NCBI GenBank assembly: GCA_017526905.1 | Contig: JAFXQT010000037.1 | Coordinates: 1-39,047 of the forward strand | From: Bacteroidaceae bacterium | GTDB taxonomy: Bacteria > Bacteroidota > Bacteroidia > Bacteroidales > Bacteroidaceae | Direction: 5' to 3' | DNA: 39,047 nucleotides | Shown: positions 32,922-39,047 of the stretch, in pieces | How positions within the stretch are numbered: position 1 is the first letter of the stretch | Layout of the letters: each line of letters begins with the position of its first letter | The notes under the pieces: model-generated | Told to the model about the DNA's origin: nothing | Database searches by the model: none | Seen by the model: the letters and a program-made list of their open reading frames with translations, nothing else | Program-made: the position numbers and the translations under genes

Positions 32922-34142
32922 ATGAACATTAAACACCCTATAATGAAACGAACAAAAATTGTGTTGCTGCTCTTCTCACTCATGGCGTGGGGAAGCAATA
33001 TTAAAGCCGACAATGTTATCACTGCCAACGACGTGAATATACGTCCTGGAGGCACAACGGAGCTGGTTGTGAGTTTGGAGAACGATGCCGACTTCAATGT
33101 CTATGCCTATGACTTCCGTTTGTATCTACCAGACGGCATAGAGGTGGCTAAGAAGGATAACGGATCGTATATTTACGAGCTGAAGGAGCGTAATGCTGAC
33201 CACGGAACCAATGTGCAGATGACTTCGGATGGCGCTGTACAGTTTGGCGTTAACAGTCCTGAGCTGTATCTTACCGGAACCTCTGGCCCTGTACTGGGCA
33301 TTACGCTTAAAGCTTCTGCTGAATTGGCCGAAGGAAACTATCAGGCATCCATCCAGCGCATAACGTATGCCAATAAAGAAGCACAGACCGTGCATCCGGC
33401 TGACATAACCTTTAATATCGTTGTTAAGGACTTGGTCGTGCTTGATGAAACTGCAACCGAAGCACCGGCCCCGACGGATGGACCGGTTAACGTGCAACTG
33501 AACCGGACAATTAAGGGCGGTGAGTGGAGCACGATTGTACTGCCGTTCGCAGCCACGGGCGATCAAGTAAAGGCAGCCTACGGAGATGATGTGCAGCTCT
33601 CGGCGTTCACTGATTGGAGCAAAGAGGAAGATGACAATGGCGCAATAATCGCCATCAACGTGAATTTCACGGAGGCTGCTGTGCAGGACGGCATTCCTGC
33701 CAATACGCCTATGCTCATCAAGGTGAGCGAGAACGTTACAGAAGCTACGTTCGACGGCGTGACGTTGGAGCCGGATGAGGAACCGATGGTGAGAGTAGGC
33801 AAGACGGCCTCGAAGCGCGGCTACTTCTATGGTACGTACGTTACGACACAAGTGCCGGAAGAGAACGTTTTCATCTGCGGAAATAAGTTCTACTATTCAA
33901 GAGGTGCTACAACGATTAAGGGCTACCGTGGCTACTTCTTGTTCCATGATGTGCTGGATGCTTATTATGCTGGTGCAGATGTGAAGTTCAACTTTAATAT
34001 TGGCGGGCATCCGACAGCTATTGAAGGCATCAGCACAGCAGAAGCCAAGGGTGCAGCCTATGACCTTGGCGGTCGCCGTATAGCAAGGCCGCAGCAGCGT
34101 GGCATCTATATCGTCGACGGCCGTAAGAAGCTTGTCTATTGA
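32922..34142 (+). CDS. Secreted cohesin-like protein with C-terminal sorting-like motif
   Basis: A 406-residue exported protein. The ATG at 32943 (MKRTKIVLLLFSLMAWGSNIKA) gives the better signal peptide; 32922 adds seven residues. Residues about 30-155 form one cohesin-like module (NVITANDVNIRPGGTTELVVSLENDADFNVYAYDFRLYLPDGIEV). Residues about 165-370 are a beta domain I have seen in Prevotella secreted proteins (KGGEWSTIVLPFAATGDQVKAAYGDDVQLSAFTDW, GIPANTPMLIKVSENV) whose function I do not know. The C-terminus is AYDLGGRRIARPQQRGIYIV plus DGRKKLVY. It is the last large gene of the FRG-protease-cohesin run and starts four bases after the previous stop. Confidence 0.8.
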   Translation: MNIKHPIMKRTKIVLLLFSLMAWGSNIKADNVITANDVNIRPGGTTELVVSLENDADFNVYAYDFRLYLPDGIEVAKKDNGSYIYELKERNADHGTNVQMTSDGAVQFGVNSPELYLTGTSGPVLGITLKASAELAEGNYQASIQRITYANKEAQTVHPADITFNIVVKDLVVLDETATEAPAPTDGPVNVQLNRTIKGGEWSTIVLPFAATGDQVKAAYGDDVQLSAFTDWSKEEDDNGAIIAINVNFTEAAVQDGIPANTPMLIKVSENVTEATFDGVTLEPDEEPMVRVGKTASKRGYFYGTYVTTQVPEENVFICGNKFYYSRGATTIKGYRGYFLFHDVLDAYYAGADVKFNFNIGGHPTAIEGISTAEAKGAAYDLGGRRIARPQQRGIYIVDGRKKLVY

Positions 34143-34173
34143 ACGGAAAAGTAGAACGCAAAAAAGCAATGCG

Positions 34174-34373
34174 ATGAAAAAAAGATATGTCATTCCTCAG
34201 ATTGATATTGTGCGGCTACAGAACGAGTCGCCACTGGCACCAGTGGCGTCACGGCAAACAATGGCATCGGCTATGGCGGCATTGACGAAGAAGGTGAACT
34301 GGAACCCAGTGTGAAACGCAACGACCCACATGTCCAATGGGAATCGTGGGAAGAGTGGGAGAAGAACCCATGA
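34174..34373 (+). pseudogene. Small peptide gene, frameshifted
   Basis: From ATG 34174 the frame reads MKKRYVIPQIDIVRLQNESPLAP and then shifts to an unconvincing tail ending at 34314. In the next frame, from about 34238, the sequence continues as SGVTANNGIGYGGIDEEGEL and PSVKRNDPHVQWESWEEWEKNP to a TGA at 34371-34373. Together they make a 66-residue peptide of a kind common in Bacteroidales (MKKxYxxPxIxxVxLQ start, Gly-rich middle, acidic Trp-rich end). One base is missing near 34235-34240, next to GGCACCAGTGGC. It is either a broken gene, a sequencing error or a frameshift site. It lies 31 bases after the cohesin-like gene. Confidence 0.65.
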
Positions 34374-34640
34374 GGCGACGTTGAGAACCGTTGCGACAAT
34401 ATCCTGATAAGTAGATATTCATAAATGGTTTCCTATCTCTCAGCGAATGAGCCGAATTGTGCAAGGACCTAAATCCACAAGGCATTCGTGCAATTCGTCT
34501 TATTCGTTGAGAAAGAAAAGGTCATTTAATTCGTTAGAGTCAGATGGCAGCTGTGACCTGTGTGGTTGCAGCTGCTGTTGTTAGTTCCGGTCCGTGTAGA
34601 TAAAAGAGGGGGTGATCAACAGTCCAAGCACTTCCGCCAA
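34374..34640. other. Gap with little visible structure
   Basis: No gene seen. CGAATTG at 34453-34459 and CAATTCG at 34491-34497 are an inverted repeat with a 31-base loop, a weak candidate for a terminator of the preceding operon. The motif TTCGT recurs near 34480-34540. Confidence 0.3.
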
Positions 34641-34728
34641 TAAGCCGTACGCGTGTAGCCCGCAAGCCGTACGCGTGTAGCCTGTAAGCCGTACGCGTGT
34701 AGCCTGTAAGCCGTACGCATGTCAGCGA
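34641..34728 (+). repeat. 22-base tandem array, type 1 (four copies)
   Basis: The core AAGCCGTACGCGTGTAG begins at 34642, 34664, 34686 and, with two changes, 34708: exactly 22 bases apart. GTACGCGT contains a short palindrome. The array is not coding, since 22 is not a multiple of three. Confidence 0.9.
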
Positions 34729-34802
34729 TAACTCCTTGAACTTACCCGCCGACCTCCTTGAACTGATTGCCTATCCACCTTGGTATGATTGCCCCGTCCA
34801 TT

Positions 34803-34955
34803 CCCCGAAAAAGGGTAGGGGTGATGGAAGCAATAGGGGCTTTTTGGAGAAAATGCCCACTTAAAATTGGTAATGCCACTGAAATGCCCACTTGCGCTAT
34901 GTGTTGACAGTCAGCTGTATAGATGTGTTTAAGTGGGCAAATGGGCATTTTTGCA
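34803..34955. repeat. C-rich/G-rich palindrome followed by a TGCCCACTT direct and inverted repeat
   Basis: CCCC at 34803-34806 and GGGTAGGGG at 34813-34821 resemble the palindromic repeat family. AAATGCCCACTT then occurs at 34851-34862 and 34882-34893, and its complement AAGTGGGC plus ATGGGCATTT at 34931-34950. The structure suggests a regulatory or mobile element remnant. A minus-strand ORF of 83 codons (34742-34993) spans it but has no signal or known motif. Confidence 0.5.
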
Positions 34956-35002
34956 AAAAATAATTTTGTGTGTAGTAACTGTGCCGCTCGCACACCGTCC
35001 GC

Positions 35003-35097
35003 CTTGCGGTAGGCGGGCGCTCACCCTGCGGTAGGCCGGCGCCCGCCTTGCGGTAGTTCAGCCCTCTGCTTGCGGCTGGTAGTCCTTTGCATGCGGA
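35003..35097 (+). repeat. 22-base periodic array, type 2 (TGCGG core)
   Basis: The core TGCGG starts at 35005, 35027, 35049 and 35071, each exactly 22 bases apart, and again at 35092 after 21. The flanking bases are similar in the first three units (GCCTTGCGGTAG type) and decay afterwards. It is the second of three arrays with this period in the same gap. Confidence 0.75.
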
Positions 35098-35120
35098 TGT
35101 CCAGCTCGTACACTACGTGA

Positions 35121-35168
35121 GTTAAAAGGGAAGTTAAAAGGGAAGTTAAAAGGGGAGTTAAAGGGGAA
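35121..35168 (+). repeat. 12-base tandem array, left arm (four copies)
   Basis: GTTAAAAGGGAA is repeated at 35121, 35133, 35145 and 35157, exactly 12 bases apart with one or two changes in the last copies. The same unit in reverse orientation forms the array at 35464-35547. Confidence 0.9.
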
Positions 35169-35197
35169 GTAACTCAAGTTTCGGAAGTACCTCACAG

Positions 35198-35445
35198 CCG
35201 ATGCCGAGACATCAGATATTGGTTCTTCGAAGTGTCGAAGCGACCAGAGGTCGATCCGATGCCGTAGGCATCAGATATTGGTAGCCAGCCATTCCTATGG
35301 CTGGTATGTAGGCCGTGAAAAAAGCGTGCCTTTAGGTACGCGACCGCAAATGATGTCGCGTACCTATGGCACGCTATCCTATAACATGCACATTAAACCA
35401 GCCATAGGAATGGCTGGCTACCAATGTCTGATGCCTACGGCATCG
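35198..35445. repeat. Hairpin chain and 48-base inverted repeat between the two 12-base arrays
   Basis: Perfect hairpins follow one another: GATG/CATC (35200-35213), CTTCGA-AGTG-TCGAAG (35225-35240), CGACC-AGA-GGTCG (35241-35253), GATGCC-GTA-GGCATC (35258-35272), CCAGCCAT-TCCT-ATGGCTGG (35285-35304), a long one made of AGCGTGCC/GGCACGCT and AGGTACGCGAC/GTCGCGTACCT (35323-35375), then CCAGCCAT-AGGA-ATGGCTGG (35398-35417) and GATGCC-TAC-GGCATC (35430-35444). Bases 35257-35304 and 35398-35445 are inverted copies with one mismatch. CATCAGATATTGGT also occurs twice directly. There is no ORF of note. Confidence 0.85.
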
Positions 35446-35463
35446 ACTGTTTACTTCCGGAAG

Positions 35464-35547
35464 TTTAACTTCCCCTTTAACTTCCTTTTTACTCTCCTTT
35501 TTACTCCCTTTTTTACTCCCCCTTTCACTTCCCCTTTTAACTTCCGA
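35464..35547 (-). repeat. 12-base tandem array, right arm (seven copies, inverted)
   Basis: Seven consecutive 12-base units (TTTAACTTCCCC type) start at 35464, 35476, 35488, 35500, 35512, 35524 and 35536. Read on the minus strand they are GGGGAAGTTAAA, the same unit family as the left array. The palindrome ACTTCCGGAAGT lies just before them at 35453-35464. Confidence 0.85.
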
Positions 35548-35565
35548 AAATTAATAAGCCCGTAA

Positions 35566-35645
35566 GCTCGAAGTGCATGGACTTATGGCTCGAAGTGCAT
35601 GGACTTATGGCCCGAAGTGCATGGTCTTATGGCCCGAAGTGCAGC
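35566..35645 (+). repeat. 22-base tandem array, type 3 (3.6 copies)
   Basis: CGAAGTGCATGGACTTATGG recurs with exact 22-base spacing from 35569, 35591 and 35613 (two changes), and a partial copy from 35635. Both this array and the one at 34641 are preceded by AATAAGCC followed by GTA. Confidence 0.9.
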
Positions 35646-35694
35646 GCGTCCGTTAGCTGCCGAGCGGGCTGAGAATGCGAAACTTGAGGCTTTT

Positions 35695-35726
35695 TTTGCT
35701 GATATGCAGAAAAAGGTGTACCTTTG
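35695..35726 (+). promoter_or_regulatory. Promoter of der
   Basis: TTTG at 35695-35698, a 20-base spacer, then TACCTTTG at 35719-35726. This is a full match to the Bacteroidota consensus, 45 bases before the der start codon. Confidence 0.75.
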
Positions 35727-35770
35727 CAGCCGCAGGCCGGCCCAACCACGGCGGCTGCCCGGAATGAACT

Positions 35771-37084
35771 ATGCCAAACCTCATCGCTATTGTAGGACGC
35801 CCCAACGTGGGTAAGTCCACACTCTTTAACCGCCTGACCAAAACCCGTCATGCCATCGTCTCAGACGAAGCAGGCACCACGCGCGACCGCCAGTACGGCA
35901 AGTGCGAGTGGGTGGGCCGCGAGTTCTCCGTGGTGGATACCGGCGGATGGGTGGTCAACTCGGACGACATCTTTGAGGAAGAGATACGCAAGCAGGTGAC
36001 GCTGGCCACGGAAGAGGCCGACGTGATCCTGTTCCTGGTGGATGTGAACACGGGCGTGACCGACCTTGACGAGGCTGTGGCGGCCATACTCCGCCGCACC
36101 GACAAGCCCGTGATACTGGTGGCCAACAAGACGGACAACGCCACGCAGCAGTGGCAGGCGGCCGAGTTCTACTCGCTCGGCCTGGGCGACCCCTTCTGTA
36201 TCTCGTCGGCCACCGGTAGCGGCACGGGCGACCTGCTGGACCTGATTATTGAGAAGCTGCCCAACGCCACCGACAGCCAGGAGGAACTGGACCTGCCGCG
36301 TATTGCCGTGGTGGGGCGCCCCAACGTGGGCAAGTCGAGCCTGACGAATGCCTTCATCGGCGAGGAACGACACATCGTGACGGACATTGCCGGCACCACG
36401 CGCGACAGCATCTACACCCGCTACCAGAAGTTCGGCTTCGACTTCCTGCTGGTGGACACGGCCGGCATACGCCGAAAAAACAAGGTCAGCGAGGACCTGG
36501 AGTTCTACAGCGTGATGCGCAGCATTCGGGCTATCGAGAACTCCGACGTGTGCATCCTCATGCTGGATGCTACGCGCGGCATCGAGGCGCAGGACCTGAA
36601 CATCTTCCAGCTCATCCAGCGCAACCAAAAGGGGCTTGTGGTGGTGGTGAACAAATGGGACCTGGCCGAGGACAAGAGCAACACGGCCATCCAGTTCTTC
36701 GAGGATGCCATTCGCCAACGCATGGCGCCGTTCACCGACTTCAGCATCATCTTTGCCTCGGCCCTGACCAAGCAGCGCATCTTCAAGGTGCTGGAAACGG
36801 CAGCCGAGGTGTATAAGCACCGCAAGGCCCGCGTGGGAACCACTCGCCTGAACGAGGAGATGCTGCCGCTCATCGAGGCATATCCGCCCCCATCGATGAA
36901 GGGCAAGTACATCAAAATCAAGTATTGCTCGCAGCTGCCGGACACACGCATCCCGTCGTTCGTGTTCTATGCCAACCTGCCGCAATATATCAAAGAGCCC
37001 TACAAGCGCTTCCTGGAGAACCAGATACGCGAACGGTGGGACTTCAGCGGCACACCCATCAACATCTTCGTCAGGCAGAAGTAA
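35771..37084 (+). CDS. der: Ribosome-assembly GTPase Der (EngA)
   Basis: A 437-residue protein, normal length for Der, an essential double GTPase needed for 50S subunit maturation. Two G domains are visible: the first with GRPNVGKST (from residue 9), [11 protein letters not shown] and NKTD; the second with [31 protein letters not shown] and NKWDL. A C-terminal KH-like domain follows ([44 protein letters not shown]). The start at 35771 ([14 protein letters not shown]) is the only one that keeps the first G domain intact. Its stop is 11 bases from the stop of the convergent lipoprotein gene, and no terminator hairpin is visible there. Confidence 0.98.
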   Translation: MPNLIAIVGRPNVGKSTLFNRLTKTRHAIVSDEAGTTRDRQYGKCEWVGREFSVVDTGGWVVNSDDIFEEEIRKQVTLATEEADVILFLVDVNTGVTDLDEAVAAILRRTDKPVILVANKTDNATQQWQAAEFYSLGLGDPFCISSATGSGTGDLLDLIIEKLPNATDSQEELDLPRIAVVGRPNVGKSSLTNAFIGEERHIVTDIAGTTRDSIYTRYQKFGFDFLLVDTAGIRRKNKVSEDLEFYSVMRSIRAIENSDVCILMLDATRGIEAQDLNIFQLIQRNQKGLVVVVNKWDLAEDKSNTAIQFFEDAIRQRMAPFTDFSIIFASALTKQRIFKVLETAAEVYKHRKARVGTTRLNEEMLPLIEAYPPPSMKGKYIKIKYCSQLPDTRIPSFVFYANLPQYIKEPYKRFLENQIRERWDFSGTPINIFVRQK

Positions 37085-37095
37085 GGGGCGTTCTC

Positions 37096-37503
37096 TTACT
37101 GCATTTTCCAATGCTTGCCCACCTTTACCATGGGCAAGCCAACCTCCTCCAGCGTGCTGTCGGCAAAGCATATCTGCAGGCTGACATGCGCCTGGTCGGC
37201 CACGATGGTATCGCCAACGGCCCGCACAAAGGCCCATCCGCCGTGTTGTGCCTGCTGGTTGGCCACAAACTCCTGCAGCAGCACCACCATCTGCTCCCTG
37301 TAGGCCTCGGGCATGGAGTCGGCGTAGGCAATCTCGTCGACAAACTTTTCGCACTCGCCCTTCTGCAGGTAGCCATAGCAGCGTTCGGCGGCTGCACGCA
37401 CCGCATGCCGTTCCTTGGAAAGGCCGTCGGAACAGGCGGAGAGCATTGTAACAACAGAGAATATCAGCAAAAACTGACGGAACAGGCGCTTCTTCGAGTT
37501 CAT
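37096..37503 (-). CDS. Small lipoprotein of unknown function
   Basis: A 135-residue protein with a lipoprotein signal (MNSKKRLFRQFLLIFSVVTMLSAC, lipid site C24). The mature part (ERHAVRAAAERCYGYLQKGECEKFVDEI, HVSLQICFADSTLEEVGLPMVKVGKHWKMQ) has an alpha-beta pattern ending in a strand with a conserved Trp, suggesting an NTF2-like fold as in DUF4878 lipoproteins. That is a tentative comparison. It is convergent with der and divergent from dnaK, and has its own strong promoter. Confidence 0.85.
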   Translation of the reverse strand: MNSKKRLFRQFLLIFSVVTMLSACSDGLSKERHAVRAAAERCYGYLQKGECEKFVDEIAYADSMPEAYREQMVVLLQEFVANQQAQHGGWAFVRAVGDTIVADQAHVSLQICFADSTLEEVGLPMVKVGKHWKMQ

Positions 37504-37545
37504 GGGTGTGTCCTACTTATGCCATTTTGGCAGGTTTTATGCCGA

Positions 37546-37577
37546 CAAAGGTAATACATCCGGCGTTAACCGCCAAA
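37546..37577 (-). promoter_or_regulatory. Promoter of the small lipoprotein gene
   Basis: On the minus strand TTTG (37577-37574), exactly 20 bases, then TACCTTTG (37553-37546). A full match to consensus, 42 bases upstream of the start codon. Confidence 0.75.
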
Positions 37578-37630
37578 GATTCTGCCTTCTTTTATTTTAT
37601 ATAAGGAACACACGGGCGCGTGAGTGTGTT

Positions 37631-37647
37631 TTGGCACGTAGTTTGCA
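37631..37647 (+). promoter_or_regulatory. Sigma-54 (RpoN) promoter upstream of dnaK
   Basis: TTGGCACGTAGTTTGCA matches the -24/-12 consensus TTGGCACGnnnnTTGCA in every fixed position. The GG (37633-37634) and GC (37645-37646) pairs are ten bases apart, as sigma-54 requires. The predicted start site is about 37658, leaving a leader of about 59 bases before dnaK. No good TAnnTTTG housekeeping promoter is seen in this stretch. Confidence 0.65.
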
Positions 37648-37716
37648 CTTGTCGTGGTGTCGCATCATTTCATGGACAGAAACAACAAGATTACAAACAA
37701 ATAAAAGAATACAACT

Positions 37717-39047
37717 ATGGGAAAGATTATTGGAATTGACCTGGGTACCACCAACTCGTGCGTATCCGTTTTCGAGGGCAACGAGCCCGTCGTGATTGCT
37801 AACAGCGAAGGCAAGCGCACCACACCTTCTATCGTCGCCTTCATGAAGGACGGCGAGCGCAAGGTGGGCGACCCCGCCAAGCGTCAGGCCATCACCAACC
37901 CGAAGAACACCATCTTCTCCATCAAGCGCTTCATGGGCGAGACCTATGACCAGGTGCAGAAGGAGATCAGCCGCGTGCCCTATCAGGTGGACCGTGGCGA
38001 CAACAACACACCGCGCGTGAACATTGACGGACGTCTCTACACGCCGCAGGAAATCAGCGCCATGGTGCTGCAAAAGATGAAGAAGACTGCCGAGGACTAC
38101 CTGGGCCAGGAGGTGACGGAAGCCGTCATCACCGTGCCGGCCTACTTCTCCGACAGTCAGCGTCAGGCCACCAAGGAAGCCGGCCAGATTGCAGGCCTCG
38201 ATGTGAAGCGTATCGTCAATGAGCCCACCGCTGCCGCATTGGCCTATGGTGTGGACAAGGCCAACAAGGACATGAAGATTGCCGTGTTCGATCTGGGCGG
38301 TGGCACCTTCGATATCTCCATCCTGGAGTTCGGCGGCGGCGTGTTCGAGGAGCTCAGCACCAATGGCGACACGCACCTGGGCGGCGACGACTTCGACCAG
38401 GTCATCATCGACTGGATGGCTGGCGAGTTCCGCTCGCAGGAAGGCGTGGACCTGAAGCAGGATCCCATGGCTCTGCAGCGCCTGAAAGAGGCTGCCGAGA
38501 AGGCCAAGATCGAGCTGTCCAGCAGCACCTCCACCGAGATTAACCTGCCTTATATCACCGCTGTGGGCGGCGTGCCTAAGCACCTCGTCATGACACTGAC
38601 CCGCGCCAAGTTCGAGCAACTGGCCGACAGCCTCATCCAGGCTTGTAAGGTGCCCTGCCAGAAGGCTATGCAGGATGCCGGCCTGAGCAACAGCGACATC
38701 GATGAGGTGATCCTCGTGGGCGGTTCCAGCCGTATCCCCGCCATACAGAAGCTCGTCGAAGACTTCTTCGGCAAAGTGCCCAGCAAGGGTGTGAACCCCG
38801 ACGAGGTGGTGGCCGTAGGTGCCAGCATCCAGGGCGCCATCCTGAACAAGGAGAGCGGCGTGGGCGACATCGTACTGCTCGACGTGACTCCGCTGAGCAT
38901 GGGTATCGAGACTCTCGGCGGCGTGATGACAAAGCTCATCGATGCCAACACCACCATCCCCTGCAAGAAGAGCGAGACCTTCTCGACCGCAGCCGATAAC
39001 CAGACCGAAGTGACCATCCACGTGCTCCAGGGCGAGCGCCCCATGGC
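37717..39047 (+). CDS. dnaK: Chaperone DnaK (Hsp70), N-terminal part
   Basis: The gene runs off the right edge; 443 codons are visible. The ATPase domain is complete: [15 protein letters not shown] at the start, then [49 protein letters not shown], and [17 protein letters not shown]. The beginning of the substrate-binding domain follows ([32 protein letters not shown]). DnaK folds client proteins in the cytoplasm with DnaJ and GrpE; neither partner gene is in the window. The start at 37717 is fixed by the conserved N-terminus. It is preceded by an exact sigma-54 consensus promoter, which would place it under an enhancer-binding activator. Confidence 0.98.
   Translation, partial: MGKIIGIDLGTTNSCVSVFEGNEPVVIANSEGKRTTPSIVAFMKDGERKVGDPAKRQAITNPKNTIFSIKRFMGETYDQVQKEISRVPYQVDRGDNNTPRVNIDGRLYTPQEISAMVLQKMKKTAEDYLGQEVTEAVITVPAYFSDSQRQATKEAGQIAGLDVKRIVNEPTAAALAYGVDKANKDMKIAVFDLGGGTFDISILEFGGGVFEELSTNGDTHLGGDDFDQVIIDWMAGEFRSQEGVDLKQDPMALQRLKEAAEKAKIELSSSTSTEINLPYITAVGGVPKHLVMTLTRAKFEQLADSLIQACKVPCQKAMQDAGLSNSDIDEVILVGGSSRIPAIQKLVEDFFGKVPSKGVNPDEVVAVGASIQGAILNKESGVGDIVLLDVTPLSMGIETLGGVMTKLIDANTTIPCKKSETFSTAADNQTEVTIHVLQGERPM

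Noticed and set aside
34641-34728. Possible CRISPR array
   Set aside because: The 22-base units follow each other without spacers, so this is a tandem repeat. No cas gene is nearby.
34742-34993. 83-codon minus-strand ORF as a gene
   Set aside because: It overlaps direct and inverted repeats, has no signal peptide or known motif, and no promoter consensus was found.

Overview
The window reads as a chromosomal segment of a Bacteroidales bacterium, probably Prevotellaceae. The reasons are a SusC/SusD pair, Bacteroidota-type promoters (TTTG, about 20 bases, TAnnTTTG) with no clear Shine-Dalgarno sites, many DUF-type surface lipoproteins, C-termini ending in a GRRI/KGIYIVNGRK-like motif, and RadA, Der and DnaK of Bacteroidota type. 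Most of the window looks GC-rich. A stretch around 25.9-29.5 kb is clearly AT-richer, which suggests a different history.

Layout. 1-2.9 kb (minus strand): a coiled-coil membrane-anchored protein, an orphan galactitol-type PTS EIIC permease, and the start of a KduI-type uronate isomerase that unexpectedly carries a signal peptide. 3.0-11.7 kb (plus): a SusC/SusD operon with a DUF4843-like lipoprotein, a PKD-like lipoprotein and a thioredoxin-fold protein, closed by a strong terminator. Three of the four export signals from SusD onward are built from related repeat DNA. 12.1-14.0 kb (minus): a secreted protein with two SusE/SusF-like binding repeats, divergent from a 1340-residue GH31 enzyme (14.2-18.2 kb, plus) with dockerin-like and cohesin-like modules. 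radA follows after 3 bases and carries two unusual insertions. 19.9-22.9 kb (minus): a GH43/LamG enzyme. 23.1-24.0 kb (plus): an OmpA-family lipoprotein.

24.0-34.4 kb is the accessory-looking part. It holds a RhuM-family gene, a candidate structured RNA with its own promoter and terminator-like end, an FRG-domain gene, then with very short gaps a large secreted subtilisin-like protease, a protein with three cohesin-like modules plus a dockerin-like tail, a further cohesin-like secreted protein, and a frameshifted small peptide gene. The promoter of rhuM and the promoter of the candidate RNA are 58-base ungapped copies of each other.

34.4-35.7 kb has no convincing gene but is densely patterned. 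It has three different direct-repeat arrays that share a 22-base period, and a compact element of about 430 bases in which two oppositely oriented 12-base tandem arrays flank a chain of perfect hairpins and a 48-base inverted repeat. I regard this element, the candidate RNA and the cohesin/dockerin operon as the best candidates for undescribed biology here.

35.8-39.0 kb returns to housekeeping genes: der, a small lipoprotein on the minus strand, and the first 443 codons of dnaK, preceded by an exact match to the sigma-54 promoter consensus. No rRNA, tRNA, CRISPR array or transposase was recognised.
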